A stretch of DNA of 29,429 bases from an uncultured Oscillospiraceae bacterium (GTDB lineage Bacteria > Bacillota_A > Clostridia > Oscillospirales > Oscillospiraceae), in assembly GCA_910579155.1 (NCBI GenBank), contig CAJTTS010000040.1, forward strand, positions 1 through 29,429. Reading direction: 5' to 3'. Shown piece by piece: positions 17,151 to 24,577 of this stretch. The position numbers and the translations under genes were made by a program. The notes beneath the pieces are model-generated. The model saw only the letters and a list, made by a program, of their open reading frames with translations, made no database searches and was not told the DNA's origin. The first letter of the stretch is position 1; each line of letters starts with the position of its first letter.

Positions 17151-17444
17151 CTATTCCACGGTTTTGGGCGCCAGGAAGGTTTCGCCGTCCGTCTCAGGCG
17201 CTCCGGCCAGCAGCCCGACCCAGTCCTGGAAGGGGAAAGGGACGACCACGTCCTCCCTCAGCACATTCTTCACCGGAAACACATGGCTCATGGGCTCCAC
17301 ACCTTCCGTGTCCAGCCGGTTCAGCACGTCCATATAGCCCAGCACCCGCTCCAGCTCCGCCGCAATCCCCCGGACCTCCTCCGGCCCCAGCTCCAGCCGG
17401 GACAAATCCACAATATGCTCCACCAGTTCCGGCGTGACGTCCAT
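17151..17444 (-). CDS. gatC: Aspartyl/glutamyl-tRNA(Asn/Gln) amidotransferase subunit C
   Basis: GatC (97 residues) is the small linker that wraps around GatA and stabilises its contact with GatB. The sequence has the normal pattern: an N-terminal helix with HIVDLSRLEL, an ILGYMDVLNRLDT-like middle (VLGYMDVLNRLDT), then VEPMSHVFPVKNVLREDVV and a C-terminal FLAPKTVE, a tail typical of the family. The ATG at 17444 has GAGGAGGG at good spacing. It is the first gene of the leftward gatCAB operon. Upstream are a consensus promoter and a terminator-like leader hairpin. Confidence 0.95.
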   Translation of the reverse strand: MDVTPELVEHIVDLSRLELGPEEVRGIAAELERVLGYMDVLNRLDTEGVEPMSHVFPVKNVLREDVVVPFPFQDWVGLLAGAPETDGETFLAPKTVE

Positions 17445-17459
17445 GACGGTCCCTCCTCG

Positions 17460-17508
17460 CGGCTGATAAAAATCCCGGACGTACGCAGGTACTGCCCGGG
17501 TATAGCCG
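17460..17508 (-). promoter_or_regulatory. Terminator-like hairpin in the gatCAB leader
   Basis: On the transcribed strand, CCCGG (17500-17496) pairs with CCGGG (17478-17474), with an inner GTAC/GTAC helix, followed by ATTTTTAT. An outer CGGCT/AGCCG pairing spans 17508-17460. It lies between the promoter and gatC, so it could attenuate transcription. The leader (~75 nt) is too short for a T-box. Confidence 0.4.
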
Positions 17509-17526
17509 CCTATTGACTATAAAAAC

Positions 17527-17555
17527 ATTCTACCCCAGTCCGGGACCGCTGTCAA
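17527..17555 (-). promoter_or_regulatory. Promoter of the gatCAB operon
   Basis: On the minus strand, a consensus TTGACA (17550-17555), 17-nt spacer, TAGAAT (17527-17532). Transcription would start near 17520. Confidence 0.8.
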
Positions 17556-17593
17556 CCGCCTGGGAGGCCTGGAAGAATATTCACAAAAAAGAG

Positions 17594-17622
17594 ATGACAT
17601 CGCCCCGTACCGGCGTTATAAT
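17594..17622 (+). promoter_or_regulatory. Promoter of the uracil-DNA glycosylase gene
   Basis: ATGACA (17594-17599), 17-nt spacer, consensus TATAAT (17617-17622), 39 bp before the ATG. It is back to back with the gatCAB promoter. Confidence 0.75.
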
Positions 17623-17661
17623 ACTTTCAGGACAAAAACAATACGGGAGGGAATAGACCCC

Positions 17662-18234
17662 ATGCCAGACTGGATAGAATTAGAGCGGCGCTGTCTTTCC
17701 TGTCAGAAGTGCGCTCTGGCGGATACGCGTACCAACGTGGTGTTCGGCAAGGGCCCCCAGGACGCCCGGGTCATGTTCATCGGCGAGGGCCCCGGCGAAA
17801 ACGAGGACCTCCAGGGGGAGCCCTTTGTGGGCCGGGGCGGCCAGCTTTTGGACGAGATGCTATCCCTCGTTGGTTTGAGCCGGGAAAAAAACTTTTACAT
17901 CACCAACATCGTCAAATGCCGCCCGCCCAAGAACCGGGACCCGCTGAACACCGAGCAGGACGCCTGCATCGGCTATCTGTGGGATCAGATGGAGCTGCTG
18001 CGGCCCAGGATCGTCGTGTGCCTGGGCCGCATCGCCGCCATGCGCCTCATCAAGCCAGACTACCGGATCACCAAGGAGCACGGCCAGTGGCTGGAGAAGG
18101 ACGGCGTATTCTATACCGCAATCTATCATCCCGCCGCCCTGCTCCGGGACCCCACTAAGAAGCCGGACACCTTCGCCGACCTGCGCTCGATCCGGACAAA
18201 GATCCGGGAGATATGCCCGGAGGCATATGGTTGA
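17662..18234 (+). CDS. Type-4 (family 4) uracil-DNA glycosylase, Fe-S protein
   Basis: This 190-residue protein removes uracil from DNA, the first step of base-excision repair after cytosine deamination. Family 4 hallmarks are present: C14-x2-C17, C86 and C102 as likely [4Fe-4S] ligands, the active-site motif GEGPGENED (41-49), FVGRGGQLLDEML, and HPAALLR near the end. Length is typical. The ATG at 17662 follows GGGAGGG. The gene is monocistronic. The 125 bp after it has no gene, only a strong GC palindrome at 18331-18349. Confidence 0.93.
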   Translation: MPDWIELERRCLSCQKCALADTRTNVVFGKGPQDARVMFIGEGPGENEDLQGEPFVGRGGQLLDEMLSLVGLSREKNFYITNIVKCRPPKNRDPLNTEQDACIGYLWDQMELLRPRIVVCLGRIAAMRLIKPDYRITKEHGQWLEKDGVFYTAIYHPAALLRDPTKKPDTFADLRSIRTKIREICPEAYG

Positions 18235-18330
18235 CTATCTGCGCTGCTCACGATGGCTCCGCGCTGTCCTATTCACGCTGCGCAGACGCCTGACCGCTCG
18301 GTCGCTTTCGCTCCGATTCGGCCTGGTCTC

Positions 18331-18349
18331 AGGGGCGCACTGCGCCCCT
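18331..18349. repeat. GC-rich hairpin between convergent genes
   Basis: AGGGGCGC / GCGCCCCT form a perfect 8-bp stem with a 3-nt loop in the gap between the glycosylase and the SSB-like gene. It has no T tract, so a terminator role is only possible. Confidence 0.35.
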
Positions 18350-18359
18350 GCGCTCGGCC

Positions 18360-18998
18360 TCACTCCGTTCCAAGCTCCCTCGCAGGCATCTGCTCCGCGC
18401 TATCCAGCAGGTTCATCACCGAAATCTCAAAGGCCGTCCGCTCCACCTGCTCCCCGTCGATGAGCTTGTGGTACTGCCGGCTCTGGAGCCTGCCCTCCAG
18501 CCGCAGCTTATCCCCCACGTCCAGCTCCGCGCAGTGGGCCGCCAACGATCCCCAGGCGATGCATGGTAAGTAATCCGCCCGGCCGTAGGGGCGGTTGACG
18601 GCCAGCAGCAGGTCGCAGATCTCCCGCCCCAGCGGCGTTCGCCGGGCCACCGGCTTGCGGCACAATACCCCGGCCAGTGCCAAGCGGTTTTCCCCCTCCT
18701 CCGCCTCGGCAGGCGCGGCAGACCGCACCAGCACGGTGATGACCAGCTTGCTGCCCTGGCCGGAGCGGTTGTTGTACGACCGCACCTCCCCCTGCACCTC
18801 CACCCACCGGCCCGCCGTCCACAGCTCCGGGTCCGGCTGGTTGATCACCAGGTTGAGCACGTCGTCCGTCCCGCTCAAACGGGGCACCCGCAGGGGGACC
18901 ACATAATAGTCCACCCCGTGGTTCCGGTGGGAGGGCGTGGGCTCCCCCAACCCCTGTCCCCGCAGTACGATCTTGTTTTCCCCTCTGTATTCGTCCAT
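18360..18998 (-). CDS. Tandem OB-fold single-stranded DNA-binding-like protein
   Basis: This 212-residue protein is built from two SSB-type OB folds. The first (about 1-105) has NKIVLRG, a loop with HGVDYYVVPLRVPRLSGTDD, and W-x-EVQGEVRSYNN. The second (about 112-200) is closer to ordinary SSB: NRLALAGVLCRKPVARRTP, the strand ICDLLLAVNR followed by RADYLPCIAWG, and GDKLRLEGRLQSRQY. It lacks the acidic C-terminal tail of canonical SSB, which recruits repair and replication partners. It is therefore probably an accessory ssDNA-binding protein rather than the replicative one. Frame extends to 19076, but ATG 18998 (MDEYRGENK) with a GGAG upstream starts the first fold cleanly. It is transcribed divergently from the 19131 gene. 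Confidence 0.75.
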   Translation of the reverse strand: MDEYRGENKIVLRGQGLGEPTPSHRNHGVDYYVVPLRVPRLSGTDDVLNLVINQPDPELWTAGRWVEVQGEVRSYNNRSGQGSKLVITVLVRSAAPAEAEEGENRLALAGVLCRKPVARRTPLGREICDLLLAVNRPYGRADYLPCIAWGSLAAHCAELDVGDKLRLEGRLQSRQYHKLIDGEQVERTAFEISVMNLLDSAEQMPARELGTE

Positions 18999-19069
18999 GA
19001 ATATCACGCTCCGTGTGTCAAATGGTTTCCTGACCTGACTATATGATGGAAATGCGGCAAGTATGCCCA

Positions 19070-19097
19070 TTGACAAGTGGAGAATGGACTGTATAAT
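19070..19097 (+). promoter_or_regulatory. Promoter of the 19131-19538 gene
   Basis: Consensus TTGACA (19070-19075), 16-nt spacer, consensus TATAAT (19092-19097), 33 bp before the ATG. This is one of the strongest promoters by sequence in the window. Confidence 0.8.
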
Positions 19098-19130
19098 ATA
19101 GAGTTGAACCCAGCCGAAGGAGGGCTAAGG

Positions 19131-19538
19131 ATGGAAGTGGAACTGACGCGCAAGCAGCTACGCCGGCTGCTGGACATGGTGTACATCGGAAATTGGATTC
19201 TGAACTCCACCCGGGGCGAGGACCGGTTCAAGGACTACGACGAGGTGGAGAGCCTGCTGTTCGCCAGGGCCGCCCGGGAGGGTATGCCCACCCTGTCCGA
19301 GACCTATCAGGGAGAGGTGATCCCCTCCCGCGCCTTCGCAGAGGGCGGCATTCACGAGGCCATTATGGAATACGAGAACAACGTGTTTTTCGAGATATTG
19401 GCAGAGGACCTGGCCCGACGGGATATGGACGATGTGCCCATCGACGAGACCAACTACGACGAGCTGGCCCAGCGCATCGACGCCTATATCGACGAGTTCG
19501 AGGCCCACGGGACGGACAATATCACCGTGGACTGCTGA
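19131..19538 (+). CDS. Small acidic protein of unknown function
   Basis: A 135-residue soluble, acidic, mostly helical protein that I do not recognise. It begins MEVELTRKQLRRLLDMVYIGNWILNS in sense (helix with a basic face), continues with the acidic stretch RFKDYDEVESLL, a long EYENNVFFEILAEDLARRDM helix, and ends in an Asp/Glu-rich tail. There is no signal peptide, Cys cluster or membrane segment. ATG 19131 is chosen because AAGGAGGG lies at good spacing; an upstream in-frame Met overlaps the promoter. Consensus -35/-10 boxes suggest strong constitutive expression. A terminator follows. It is divergent from the SSB-like gene, which does not by itself imply a linked function. Confidence 0.8.
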   Translation: MEVELTRKQLRRLLDMVYIGNWILNSTRGEDRFKDYDEVESLLFARAAREGMPTLSETYQGEVIPSRAFAEGGIHEAIMEYENNVFFEILAEDLARRDMDDVPIDETNYDELAQRIDAYIDEFEAHGTDNITVDC

Positions 19539-19545
19539 GCGCAAG

Positions 19546-19584
19546 GACAAAGGGCTGTACCTGGGAGGGTACGGCCCTTTTTTC
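19546..19584 (+). terminator. Intrinsic terminator
   Basis: AAGGGCTGTACC (19550-19561) pairs with GGTACGGCCCTT (19568-19579) with one T-G wobble, followed by a T run ending at 19583. It ends the 19131-19538 transcript, leaving the next gene only ~20 bp downstream. Confidence 0.85.
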
Positions 19585-19603
19585 ACAGAAAAGGAGGCGC
19601 GGC

Positions 19604-20068
19604 ATGATTTTTGAGTTTGGCCCCTATTGCGTTGACGTAGACGTAGAGCGCACCCGCCGCTGGTATGAAACCGAGCCCACCGCCAGCCAGCGCTGCAACT
19701 GCGACGGCTGTGTGAACTTTGACCGGGCGGCGGACCTGTTCCCGGAGAGCGTCAAGTCTTTTTTTGCCTCCTTGGGCGTGGACGCGAAAAAGCCCATTGA
19801 AGTCTATGTCAACTACACCAACAAGGACGGCACCCTGTCGTACGGCGGCTGGTATCATCTGTGCGGCACCTTGTTGGCCGAGGGAAGCGATACCTGGCAG
19901 GTGGGAAAGGGCGCGCCGCTGGGTCCCCGCGGCTTTCAAATCTGGTTCAGGGAGGATTGCCACATAGTGCAGGAAAACTGTCCCCGCCCTGTCTTGCAAA
20001 TGGAACTGAACGCCGACATTCCCTGGGTGCTGGAGAAGGAACACACCTACGAGAGAGAACGGAATTAA
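19604..20068 (+). CDS. Hypothetical protein with CNCDGC motif
   Basis: A 154-residue soluble protein that I cannot assign to a family. The N-terminal region has a compact Cys motif, C-N-C-D-G-C, near residue 30, and two further cysteines lie in the last third (DCHIVQENC), which could bind metal. The rest has alternating strands and helices (KPIEVYVNYTNKDG, YGGWYHLCGTLL, GFQIWFREDC). There is no signal peptide. AAGGAGG precedes the ATG at 19604 at good spacing. A terminator separates it from the upstream gene and I see no clear promoter in the short gap, so it may depend on read-through. A strong bidirectional terminator follows. Confidence 0.75.
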   Translation: MIFEFGPYCVDVDVERTRRWYETEPTASQRCNCDGCVNFDRAADLFPESVKSFFASLGVDAKKPIEVYVNYTNKDGTLSYGGWYHLCGTLLAEGSDTWQVGKGAPLGPRGFQIWFREDCHIVQENCPRPVLQMELNADIPWVLEKEHTYERERN

Positions 20069-20114
20069 AAACAAGAGGACGAAAGCAGCCCGCTTTCGTC
20101 CCCTTGTTTTCTCT
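20066..20114. terminator. Bidirectional intrinsic terminator
   Basis: AAAACAAG...GGACGAAAGC pairs with GCTTTCGTCC...CTTGTTTT across 20067-20110, a stem of about 18 bp with one mismatch and T/A tails on both sides. It separates the 19604 gene from the convergent NhaC-family gene. Confidence 0.85.
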
Positions 20115-20152
20115 TTCTGACGGGAAATCTTTTGAGCGGGGGCCTATGCGCG

Positions 20153-21880
20153 TCACGCGCTCCTCTTCTTCATCAAGAACAGGAACCCGATCATCAGCGC
20201 CACGCCGATGGGCAGCGCGATCAGCCCCGGCGCGCCCGCGAAGGCCAGCACGCCCGCGATAAGATACGTGACACCCGTAATCACCGCACAGGAGATGGCG
20301 TAGGGCAGTTGGGTGGACACATGGTTCACGTGGTCGCATTGAGCCCCTGCGGAGGCCATGATGGTGGTGTCGGAGATGGGGGAGCAGTGGTCGCCGCACA
20401 CCGCGCCGGCCATGCAGGCGGAGATGCAGATGATGGCCAGGGGGTTGTCCATAGAGAACACATTCTGGACAATGGGGATGAGGATGCCGAAGGTGCCCCA
20501 GGAGGTACCGGTGGCAAAGGCCAGCAGGCAGCCCACCACGAACACGATCACAGGCAGCAGCACCTGGATGCCGGAGGCGGTGCGCACAAAGTCACGGACG
20601 AAGAATTTCGCGCCCAGGGAATCGGTCATGCCCTTCAGGGACCAGGCGAAGGTGAGGATCATGATGGCGGGCACCATGGCCTTAAAGCCCTCGGGGATGC
20701 AGCCCATGATGTCCCGGAAGGACATAGAGCGGCGGATCAGGTAATAAATGATGGCAAACACCAGCCCGAAGGCGGAGCCCAGCATCAGGCCCACGGAGGC
20801 ATCGGAATTGGAGAAAGCGGTGATGAAGTCATCTCCGTCGAAGAAGCCGCCGGAGTAGATCATGCCGATGACGCAGGCCACCACCAGCACCACGATGGGC
20901 AGCACCAGGTCCAGCACGGAACCCTTGGACTCATCCACATCATCCGTCATGGTGGCATAGGGGTTGGAGCCGGAGAACAGGTCGCCCTTCTCCACGGCGT
21001 TCTTCTCAAACTTGGCCATGGGGCCGAAGTCTACATTGAGCACCACCAGGCCGACCATCATCACGATGGTGAACAGGGCGTAGAAGTTATATGGGATGGC
21101 GCGGATGAACAGGTTCAGGCCCTGGCCGTCCTCGGCGAAGGCGGCCACAGCGGCCGCCCAGGACGAGATGGGGGCAATGATGCACACCGGGGCGGCGGTG
21201 GCGTCGATCAGGTAAGCCAGCTTGGCCCGGGACACGTTGTGCTTGTCGGTGATGGGCCGCATGACAGAGCCCACGGTAAGGCAGTTGAAGTAGTCGTCGA
21301 TGAAGATCAGGCACCCCAGCAGGATGGAGGATAGCTGCGCACCCACCCGGGAGTGGATGTTCTTCTGGGCCCAGCGTCCGAAGGCGGCGGAGCCCCCCGC
21401 CTTGTTCATCAGGCACACGATGGCCCCCAGGATGACCAGGAAGATCAGGATGCCCACGTTGTACCCATCGGACAGAGAGGCCACGATTCCGTCGTTGAAG
21501 GCGTGCAGGACGGTCCCCTCGAAGGAGAAATTGGAGTACAGCAGCCCGCCCATCAAAATCCCGATGAACAGGGAGGAGTAAACCTCCTTGGTAATCAGCG
21601 CCAGCGCAATGGCGATAACCGGGGGCAGCAGGGACCAGATGGTGTTATAGAAATTGCTGGGAGACTTGATATAGCCATAGCCCTCGCAGGTGTCGCAGGT
21701 GACAGCCTCGCCCACATCGGACAGCACCACGCCCAGCGTACCGCAGTCGGGGCACTCAATGTACTTGGTGTTGCTGATTTCGGTGGGGTCCTCCGAGGCG
21801 GCAAAGGCGGTGCTGGTCAGGGCAAACATCATCATGACAAGCAGCGCGATGATGCCCAGACGGGTTTTTGTTCTTCTCAT
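20153..21880 (-). CDS. NhaC-family Na+/H+ antiporter-like lysine transporter with N-terminal Cys4 extension
   Basis: This 575-residue membrane protein has about a dozen hydrophobic spans and NhaC landmarks, such as FIDDYFNCLTVGSVMRP, ATGTSWGTFGILIPI and GAVCGDHCSPISDTTIM. It differs from ordinary NhaC at the start: a signal-peptide-like segment (1-27, ending TAFA) is followed by C43-x2-C46 and C62-x2-C65 with an EGYGY turn, resembling a DnaJ-like zinc ribbon. This places a small Cys4 unit outside the membrane. The gene sits behind a lysine riboswitch. NhaC-type proteins under lysine riboswitches have been proposed as lysine transporters, so lysine transport is the best guess and Na+/H+ exchange the alternative. 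AAGGAGAG precedes the ATG at 21880. Confidence 0.88.
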   Translation of the reverse strand: MRRTKTRLGIIALLVMMMFALTSTAFAASEDPTEISNTKYIECPDCGTLGVVLSDVGEAVTCDTCEGYGYIKSPSNFYNTIWSLLPPVIAIALALITKEVYSSLFIGILMGGLLYSNFSFEGTVLHAFNDGIVASLSDGYNVGILIFLVILGAIVCLMNKAGGSAAFGRWAQKNIHSRVGAQLSSILLGCLIFIDDYFNCLTVGSVMRPITDKHNVSRAKLAYLIDATAAPVCIIAPISSWAAAVAAFAEDGQGLNLFIRAIPYNFYALFTIVMMVGLVVLNVDFGPMAKFEKNAVEKGDLFSGSNPYATMTDDVDESKGSVLDLVLPIVVLVVACVIGMIYSGGFFDGDDFITAFSNSDASVGLMLGSAFGLVFAIIYYLIRRSMSFRDIMGCIPEGFKAMVPAIMILTFAWSLKGMTDSLGAKFFVRDFVRTASGIQVLLPVIVFVVGCLLAFATGTSWGTFGILIPIVQNVFSMDNPLAIICISACMAGAVCGDHCSPISDTTIMASAGAQCDHVNHVSTQLPYAISCAVITGVTYLIAGVLAFAGAPGLIALPIGVALMIGFLFLMKKRSA

Positions 21881-21922
21881 TGTTCTCTCTCCTTAACATG
21901 CAAGCAGATGCCGCCTGACCAC

Positions 21923-21953
21923 AAAAAACGGGCGCTTCCTATAGAAGCGCCCG
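21923..21953 (-). terminator. Expression-platform terminator of the lysine riboswitch
   Basis: On the transcribed strand, CGGGCGCTTC (21953-21944) pairs with GAAGCGCCCG (21938-21929), followed by six Ts. It lies between the aptamer and the NhaC-like gene, with a second hairpin (CCGCCCG...CGGGCGG, about 21969-21990) between them that may take part in the switch. Confidence 0.88.
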
Positions 21954-21993
21954 CAATAGGCAAAACCCGCCGCCCGCAGAATCGGGCGGTGAA

Positions 21994-22156
21994 TTGATAG
22001 CGCTCCACAAACTTGTGACAGTCCGGGGGATATTCTCCCACGGCCCAGGATTGGGGCCCAGGCAGGCCCTTGCACCTTCGGCGGCTCGTCCCTCTCCCAC
22101 GGAGCGGCTTACCTGGCCTTGCTCCGCGGTACGCATGGCGTCCGCGCCTCTATCAA
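21994..22156 (-). promoter_or_regulatory. Lysine riboswitch (L box) aptamer
   Basis: The minus-strand RNA has the conserved lysine-riboswitch elements in order. P1 5' arm TTGATAG (22156-22150) runs into AGAGGCGCGG; then GAGCCGCCGAAGG, CCTGGGCC, GGACTGTCAC, and TGGAGCGCTATCAA, which closes P1 with CTATCAA (22000-21994). Known riboswitches of this class end transcription of lysine synthesis or transport genes when lysine is bound. A terminator hairpin follows directly, so lysine should switch the NhaC-like gene off. Confidence 0.92.
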
Positions 22157-22181
22157 ACGGTATTCACTTGTTGATGGAGGA

Positions 22182-22210
22182 ATACTATCACATTCGTGCG
22201 TTAAAGTCAA
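22182..22210 (-). promoter_or_regulatory. Promoter of the lysine riboswitch / NhaC-like gene
   Basis: On the minus strand, TTGACT (22205-22210), 17-nt spacer, TAGTAT (22182-22187). It starts transcription just before the riboswitch aptamer, giving a leader of about 290 nt. Confidence 0.75.
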
Positions 22211-22256
22211 TGGCAAAATCCACAGAAAATCCCGCAATTCACACACAATTTACGCC

Positions 22257-22288
22257 AAAACTCCCCCGCCGTGAGACGGGGGAGTTTT
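22257..22288. terminator. Terminator of the ribosomal operon
   Basis: AAAACTCCCCCG (22257-22268) and CGGGGGAGTTTT (22277-22288) form a perfect 12-bp stem with an 8-nt loop, directly after the rplQ stop in the transcribed direction. It insulates the ribosomal operon from the lysine-regulated gene. Confidence 0.9.
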
Positions 22289-22292
22289 GAAA

Positions 22293-22634
22293 TCACACCA
22301 GTTGGATGATGGCCATCTCGGCGGCGTCGCCGCGGCGGGGACCCATCTTCAGCACCCGTGTGTAGCCGCCGTTGCGGTCGGCGTACTTGGGGCCGATCTC
22401 GTGGAACAGCTTATTGGCCACGCTCTCTTTAGTGATATAGGACAGGGCCTGACGGTAAGCCGCCAGATCGTTCTTCTTGGCCAGGGTAATCATCTTCTCG
22501 GCGATGGGGGCGACCTCCTTCGCGCGGGCGTAGGTGGTCTTGATCTGCCCATTTTCCAGCAGATAGGTGGTCATGGCGCGCAGCATGGCGCGGCGCTGGT
22601 CGCTGGGACGGCCCAGCTTACGGTTCTTAGCCAT
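22293..22634 (-). CDS. rplQ: 50S ribosomal protein L17
   Basis: L17 (113 residues) is a large-subunit protein near the peptide exit tunnel. The sequence matches the family throughout: [16 protein letters not shown], the [16 protein letters not shown] segment, [13 protein letters not shown], and the C-terminal [25 protein letters not shown] block. Frame extends upstream, but ATG 22634 (MAKNRKLGR) is the family start and has GGAG about 10 nt upstream. It is the last gene of the operon and is followed by a strong terminator. An unusually long 247-bp gap separates it from rpoA. Confidence 0.97.
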   Translation of the reverse strand: MAKNRKLGRPSDQRRAMLRAMTTYLLENGQIKTTYARAKEVAPIAEKMITLAKKNDLAAYRQALSYITKESVANKLFHEIGPKYADRNGGYTRVLKMGPRRGDAAEMAIIQLV

Positions 22635-22744
22635 TTTGAAACACTCCTTCGGCCTCGCGTGGCGAAGCCTGTTAAATTCGTTCTGACGCCCGGATTTCCC
22701 GGGACACGCCAAAGCGTGCATATAGGGAGGAACGTTACATACCC

Positions 22745-22804
22745 CTATATCGTCGGCACATGCTCCATATCCTTTGCTTCCGGCTCCACCGAAAGCTCGC
22801 TCAT
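22745..22804 (-). CDS. Possible 19-residue peptide between rpoA and rplQ
   Basis: A short ORF in the rpoA-rplQ gap, co-directional with the operon, encodes [20 protein letters not shown] strong GAGAGGAGG lies about 10 nt before the ATG. I do not recognise the peptide. It could be a real small protein, a leader peptide controlling rplQ, or a chance ORF inside an inserted intergenic element. The GC palindrome just upstream (AAGCCCAGCGAAGCGGGCTT) supports some structured element here. Confidence 0.35.
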   Translation of the reverse strand: MSELSVEPEAKDMEHVPTI

Positions 22805-22881
22805 TTCGCTGTGCCTCCTCTCCCCGCGAAGCCCGCTTCGCTGGGCTTTCGCAGGGGCTCTAAGACAGCGTTTTGCGCTGT

Positions 22882-23832
22882 TTAAAGGTTTTCATCATTG
22901 GCCAGGGAGAGCCCCATCATGGCCAGCTTGTTGATGACTTCCTCCAGAGACTTGCGGCCCAGATTGCGCACCTTCATCATCTCGTCCTCGGTCTTGGAGA
23001 TCAGATCCTCCACCGTGTTGATGTTGGCCCGCTTCAAGCAGTTGAAGGACCGCACGGACAGGTCCAGTTCCTCAATGGTCAGCTCCAGCACCTTGTCCCG
23101 CTGGGCCTCCGCCTTCTCCACCACCGTGGCCTTGGAGCCCATGGTCTCGGACAGGTCTGTGAACAGGGTAAAATGGTCCACCAGGATACGTGCCCCCAGG
23201 GACACCGCGTCCCGGGCGGAGATAGTGCCGTTGGTCCAGACCTCCAAGGTCAGCTTGTCGTAGTCGGTGGCGTCGCCCACGCGGGTGTTCTCCACAAAGT
23301 AGTTTACCTTGCGCACGGGCGTATACACAGAGTCCACGGGGATCAGACCGATGACGGCCTGAGCAGGCTTGTTCCGGTCGGCGGTGACATAGCCCCGGCC
23401 CTGGGAGAGGGTCAGCTCCATATTCAGCGAAGCCTCAGGACCCAGGGTGGCAATGTGGTGGTCAGGGTTCAGGATCTCCACGTCACTGTCCGTCTTGATG
23501 TCGCCGGCGACGACCTCACCCTCGCCAGCGGCCTCGATGTAGACCGTTTTGACCCCTTCGCTGTACAGCTTGGCGACAATGCCCTTGATGTTCAGGACGA
23601 TCTCCGTCACGTCCTCCTTGATCCCTGGGATCACGGAGAACTCATGCTGCACGCCGGCGATCTTAATGCCCGTGACCGCCGTGCCGGGCAGGGAGGACAG
23701 CAGGATGCGGCGCAGGGAGTTGCCGATGGTGGTGCCGTACCCCCGCTCCAGCGGCTCGACCACGTACTTGCCGTAGGACTCGTCGCCAACATTTTCGATA
23801 CATTCGATGCGCGGCTTCTGGATTTCTACCAT
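22882..23832 (-). CDS. rpoA: DNA-directed RNA polymerase subunit alpha
   Basis: Alpha (316 residues) nucleates RNA polymerase assembly and contacts UP elements and regulators. The N-terminal dimerisation domain shows [31 protein letters not shown] in sense, and GAEx-type core features. The C-terminal domain has [23 protein letters not shown] and [15 protein letters not shown], the helix-hairpin-helix part that binds DNA. Frame continues to 23880, but ATG 23832 ([10 protein letters not shown]) with AAGGAGGG upstream is the family start. It lies 124 bp downstream of rpsD, with GC-rich inverted repeats (GCGGG/CCCGC, GCCGCG/CGCGGC) between them. Confidence 0.98.
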   Translation of the reverse strand: MVEIQKPRIECIENVGDESYGKYVVEPLERGYGTTIGNSLRRILLSSLPGTAVTGIKIAGVQHEFSVIPGIKEDVTEIVLNIKGIVAKLYSEGVKTVYIEAAGEGEVVAGDIKTDSDVEILNPDHHIATLGPEASLNMELTLSQGRGYVTADRNKPAQAVIGLIPVDSVYTPVRKVNYFVENTRVGDATDYDKLTLEVWTNGTISARDAVSLGARILVDHFTLFTDLSETMGSKATVVEKAEAQRDKVLELTIEELDLSVRSFNCLKRANINTVEDLISKTEDEMMKVRNLGRKSLEEVINKLAMMGLSLANDENL

Positions 23833-23956
23833 TCGTGTGTTACCCTCCTTTAACATTGGCGAAAGCTTCCGGGCGTCCACAAAGCGGGCCCGTCAAGGGG
23901 CGGACCCGCTGCCGCGCCGTCACGCGGCGGAGCGTCCGGTTGCCGTGGGAGCGGCA

Positions 23957-24556
23957 TTACTTGGAGTACAACTCCACGATGAGGTTAACGGCCACGTCGA
24001 AGTCGATGTCGTCCCGCTGCGGCATGGCGATGACCTTGCCCTCCAGCGGAGCGTTCTTATTTTTCTCTAACCACTTGGGAGCAGCCACAAAACGGTCGTC
24101 CTCCACGATCTTCTTGAACTTTGCGGAGGAGCGGCTCTTATCGCGGACGGCAACCACCTCGCCGGGCTTCACCAGGTAAGAGGGGATATTCACCCGCTTG
24201 CCGTTGACAGTGAAGTGGCCGTGGTTGACCAACTGGCGGGCCTCGCGCCGGGTGGCGGCCAGGCCCAGACGGAACACCACGTTATCCAGGCGGCGTTCCA
24301 GCAGGGTCATCAGCTCATCGCCGGTGTTGCCCTTCATACGGGCGGCCTTCTCGTAGTAGGCGCGGAACTGCTTCTCCAACACGCCGTACACGAACTTGAC
24401 CTTCTGCTTTTCCGTGAGCTGGAGCGCGTACTCGCTCTTCTTGGGGCGGCGCTGGGGGCCGGGGTTCCGGTTGGACTCCTTGTTCACGCCCATGACGGCG
24501 GGGGAGATGCCCAGCGTGCGGCAGCGCTTCAGGTAGGGCTGCATATTCTTAGCCAT
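23957..24556 (-). CDS. rpsD: 30S ribosomal protein S4
   Basis: S4 (199 residues) binds 16S rRNA early in small-subunit assembly. The S4 RNA-binding domain is clear: LERRLDNVVFRLGLAATRREARQLVNHGHFTVNGKRVNIPS in sense, residues ~90-130. The N-terminal region has a single Cys (C12) and no zinc-ligand set, so it is the zinc-free (C-) form. This often co-occurs with a separate zinc-binding paralogue elsewhere, but none is seen here. ATG 24556 has AAGGAGG upstream. It follows rpsK after a ~20-bp gap. In many Firmicutes rpsD is separate, so its place in this operon is a clostridial trait. Confidence 0.98.
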   Translation of the reverse strand: MAKNMQPYLKRCRTLGISPAVMGVNKESNRNPGPQRRPKKSEYALQLTEKQKVKFVYGVLEKQFRAYYEKAARMKGNTGDELMTLLERRLDNVVFRLGLAATRREARQLVNHGHFTVNGKRVNIPSYLVKPGEVVAVRDKSRSSAKFKKIVEDDRFVAAPKWLEKNKNAPLEGKVIAMPQRDDIDFDVAVNLIVELYSK

Positions 24557-24577
24557 ATCGGTTTTCCTCCTTCCAGA

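Noticed and set aside
17445..17530. T-box riboswitch in front of gatCAB
   Set aside because: The leader is only about 75 nt and lacks the conserved T-box sequence; only a simple terminator-like hairpin is visible.
18235..18359. Small genes in the gap between the uracil-DNA glycosylase and the SSB-like gene
   Set aside because: Short frames here lack an RBS and overlap the GC palindrome; the gap looks non-coding.
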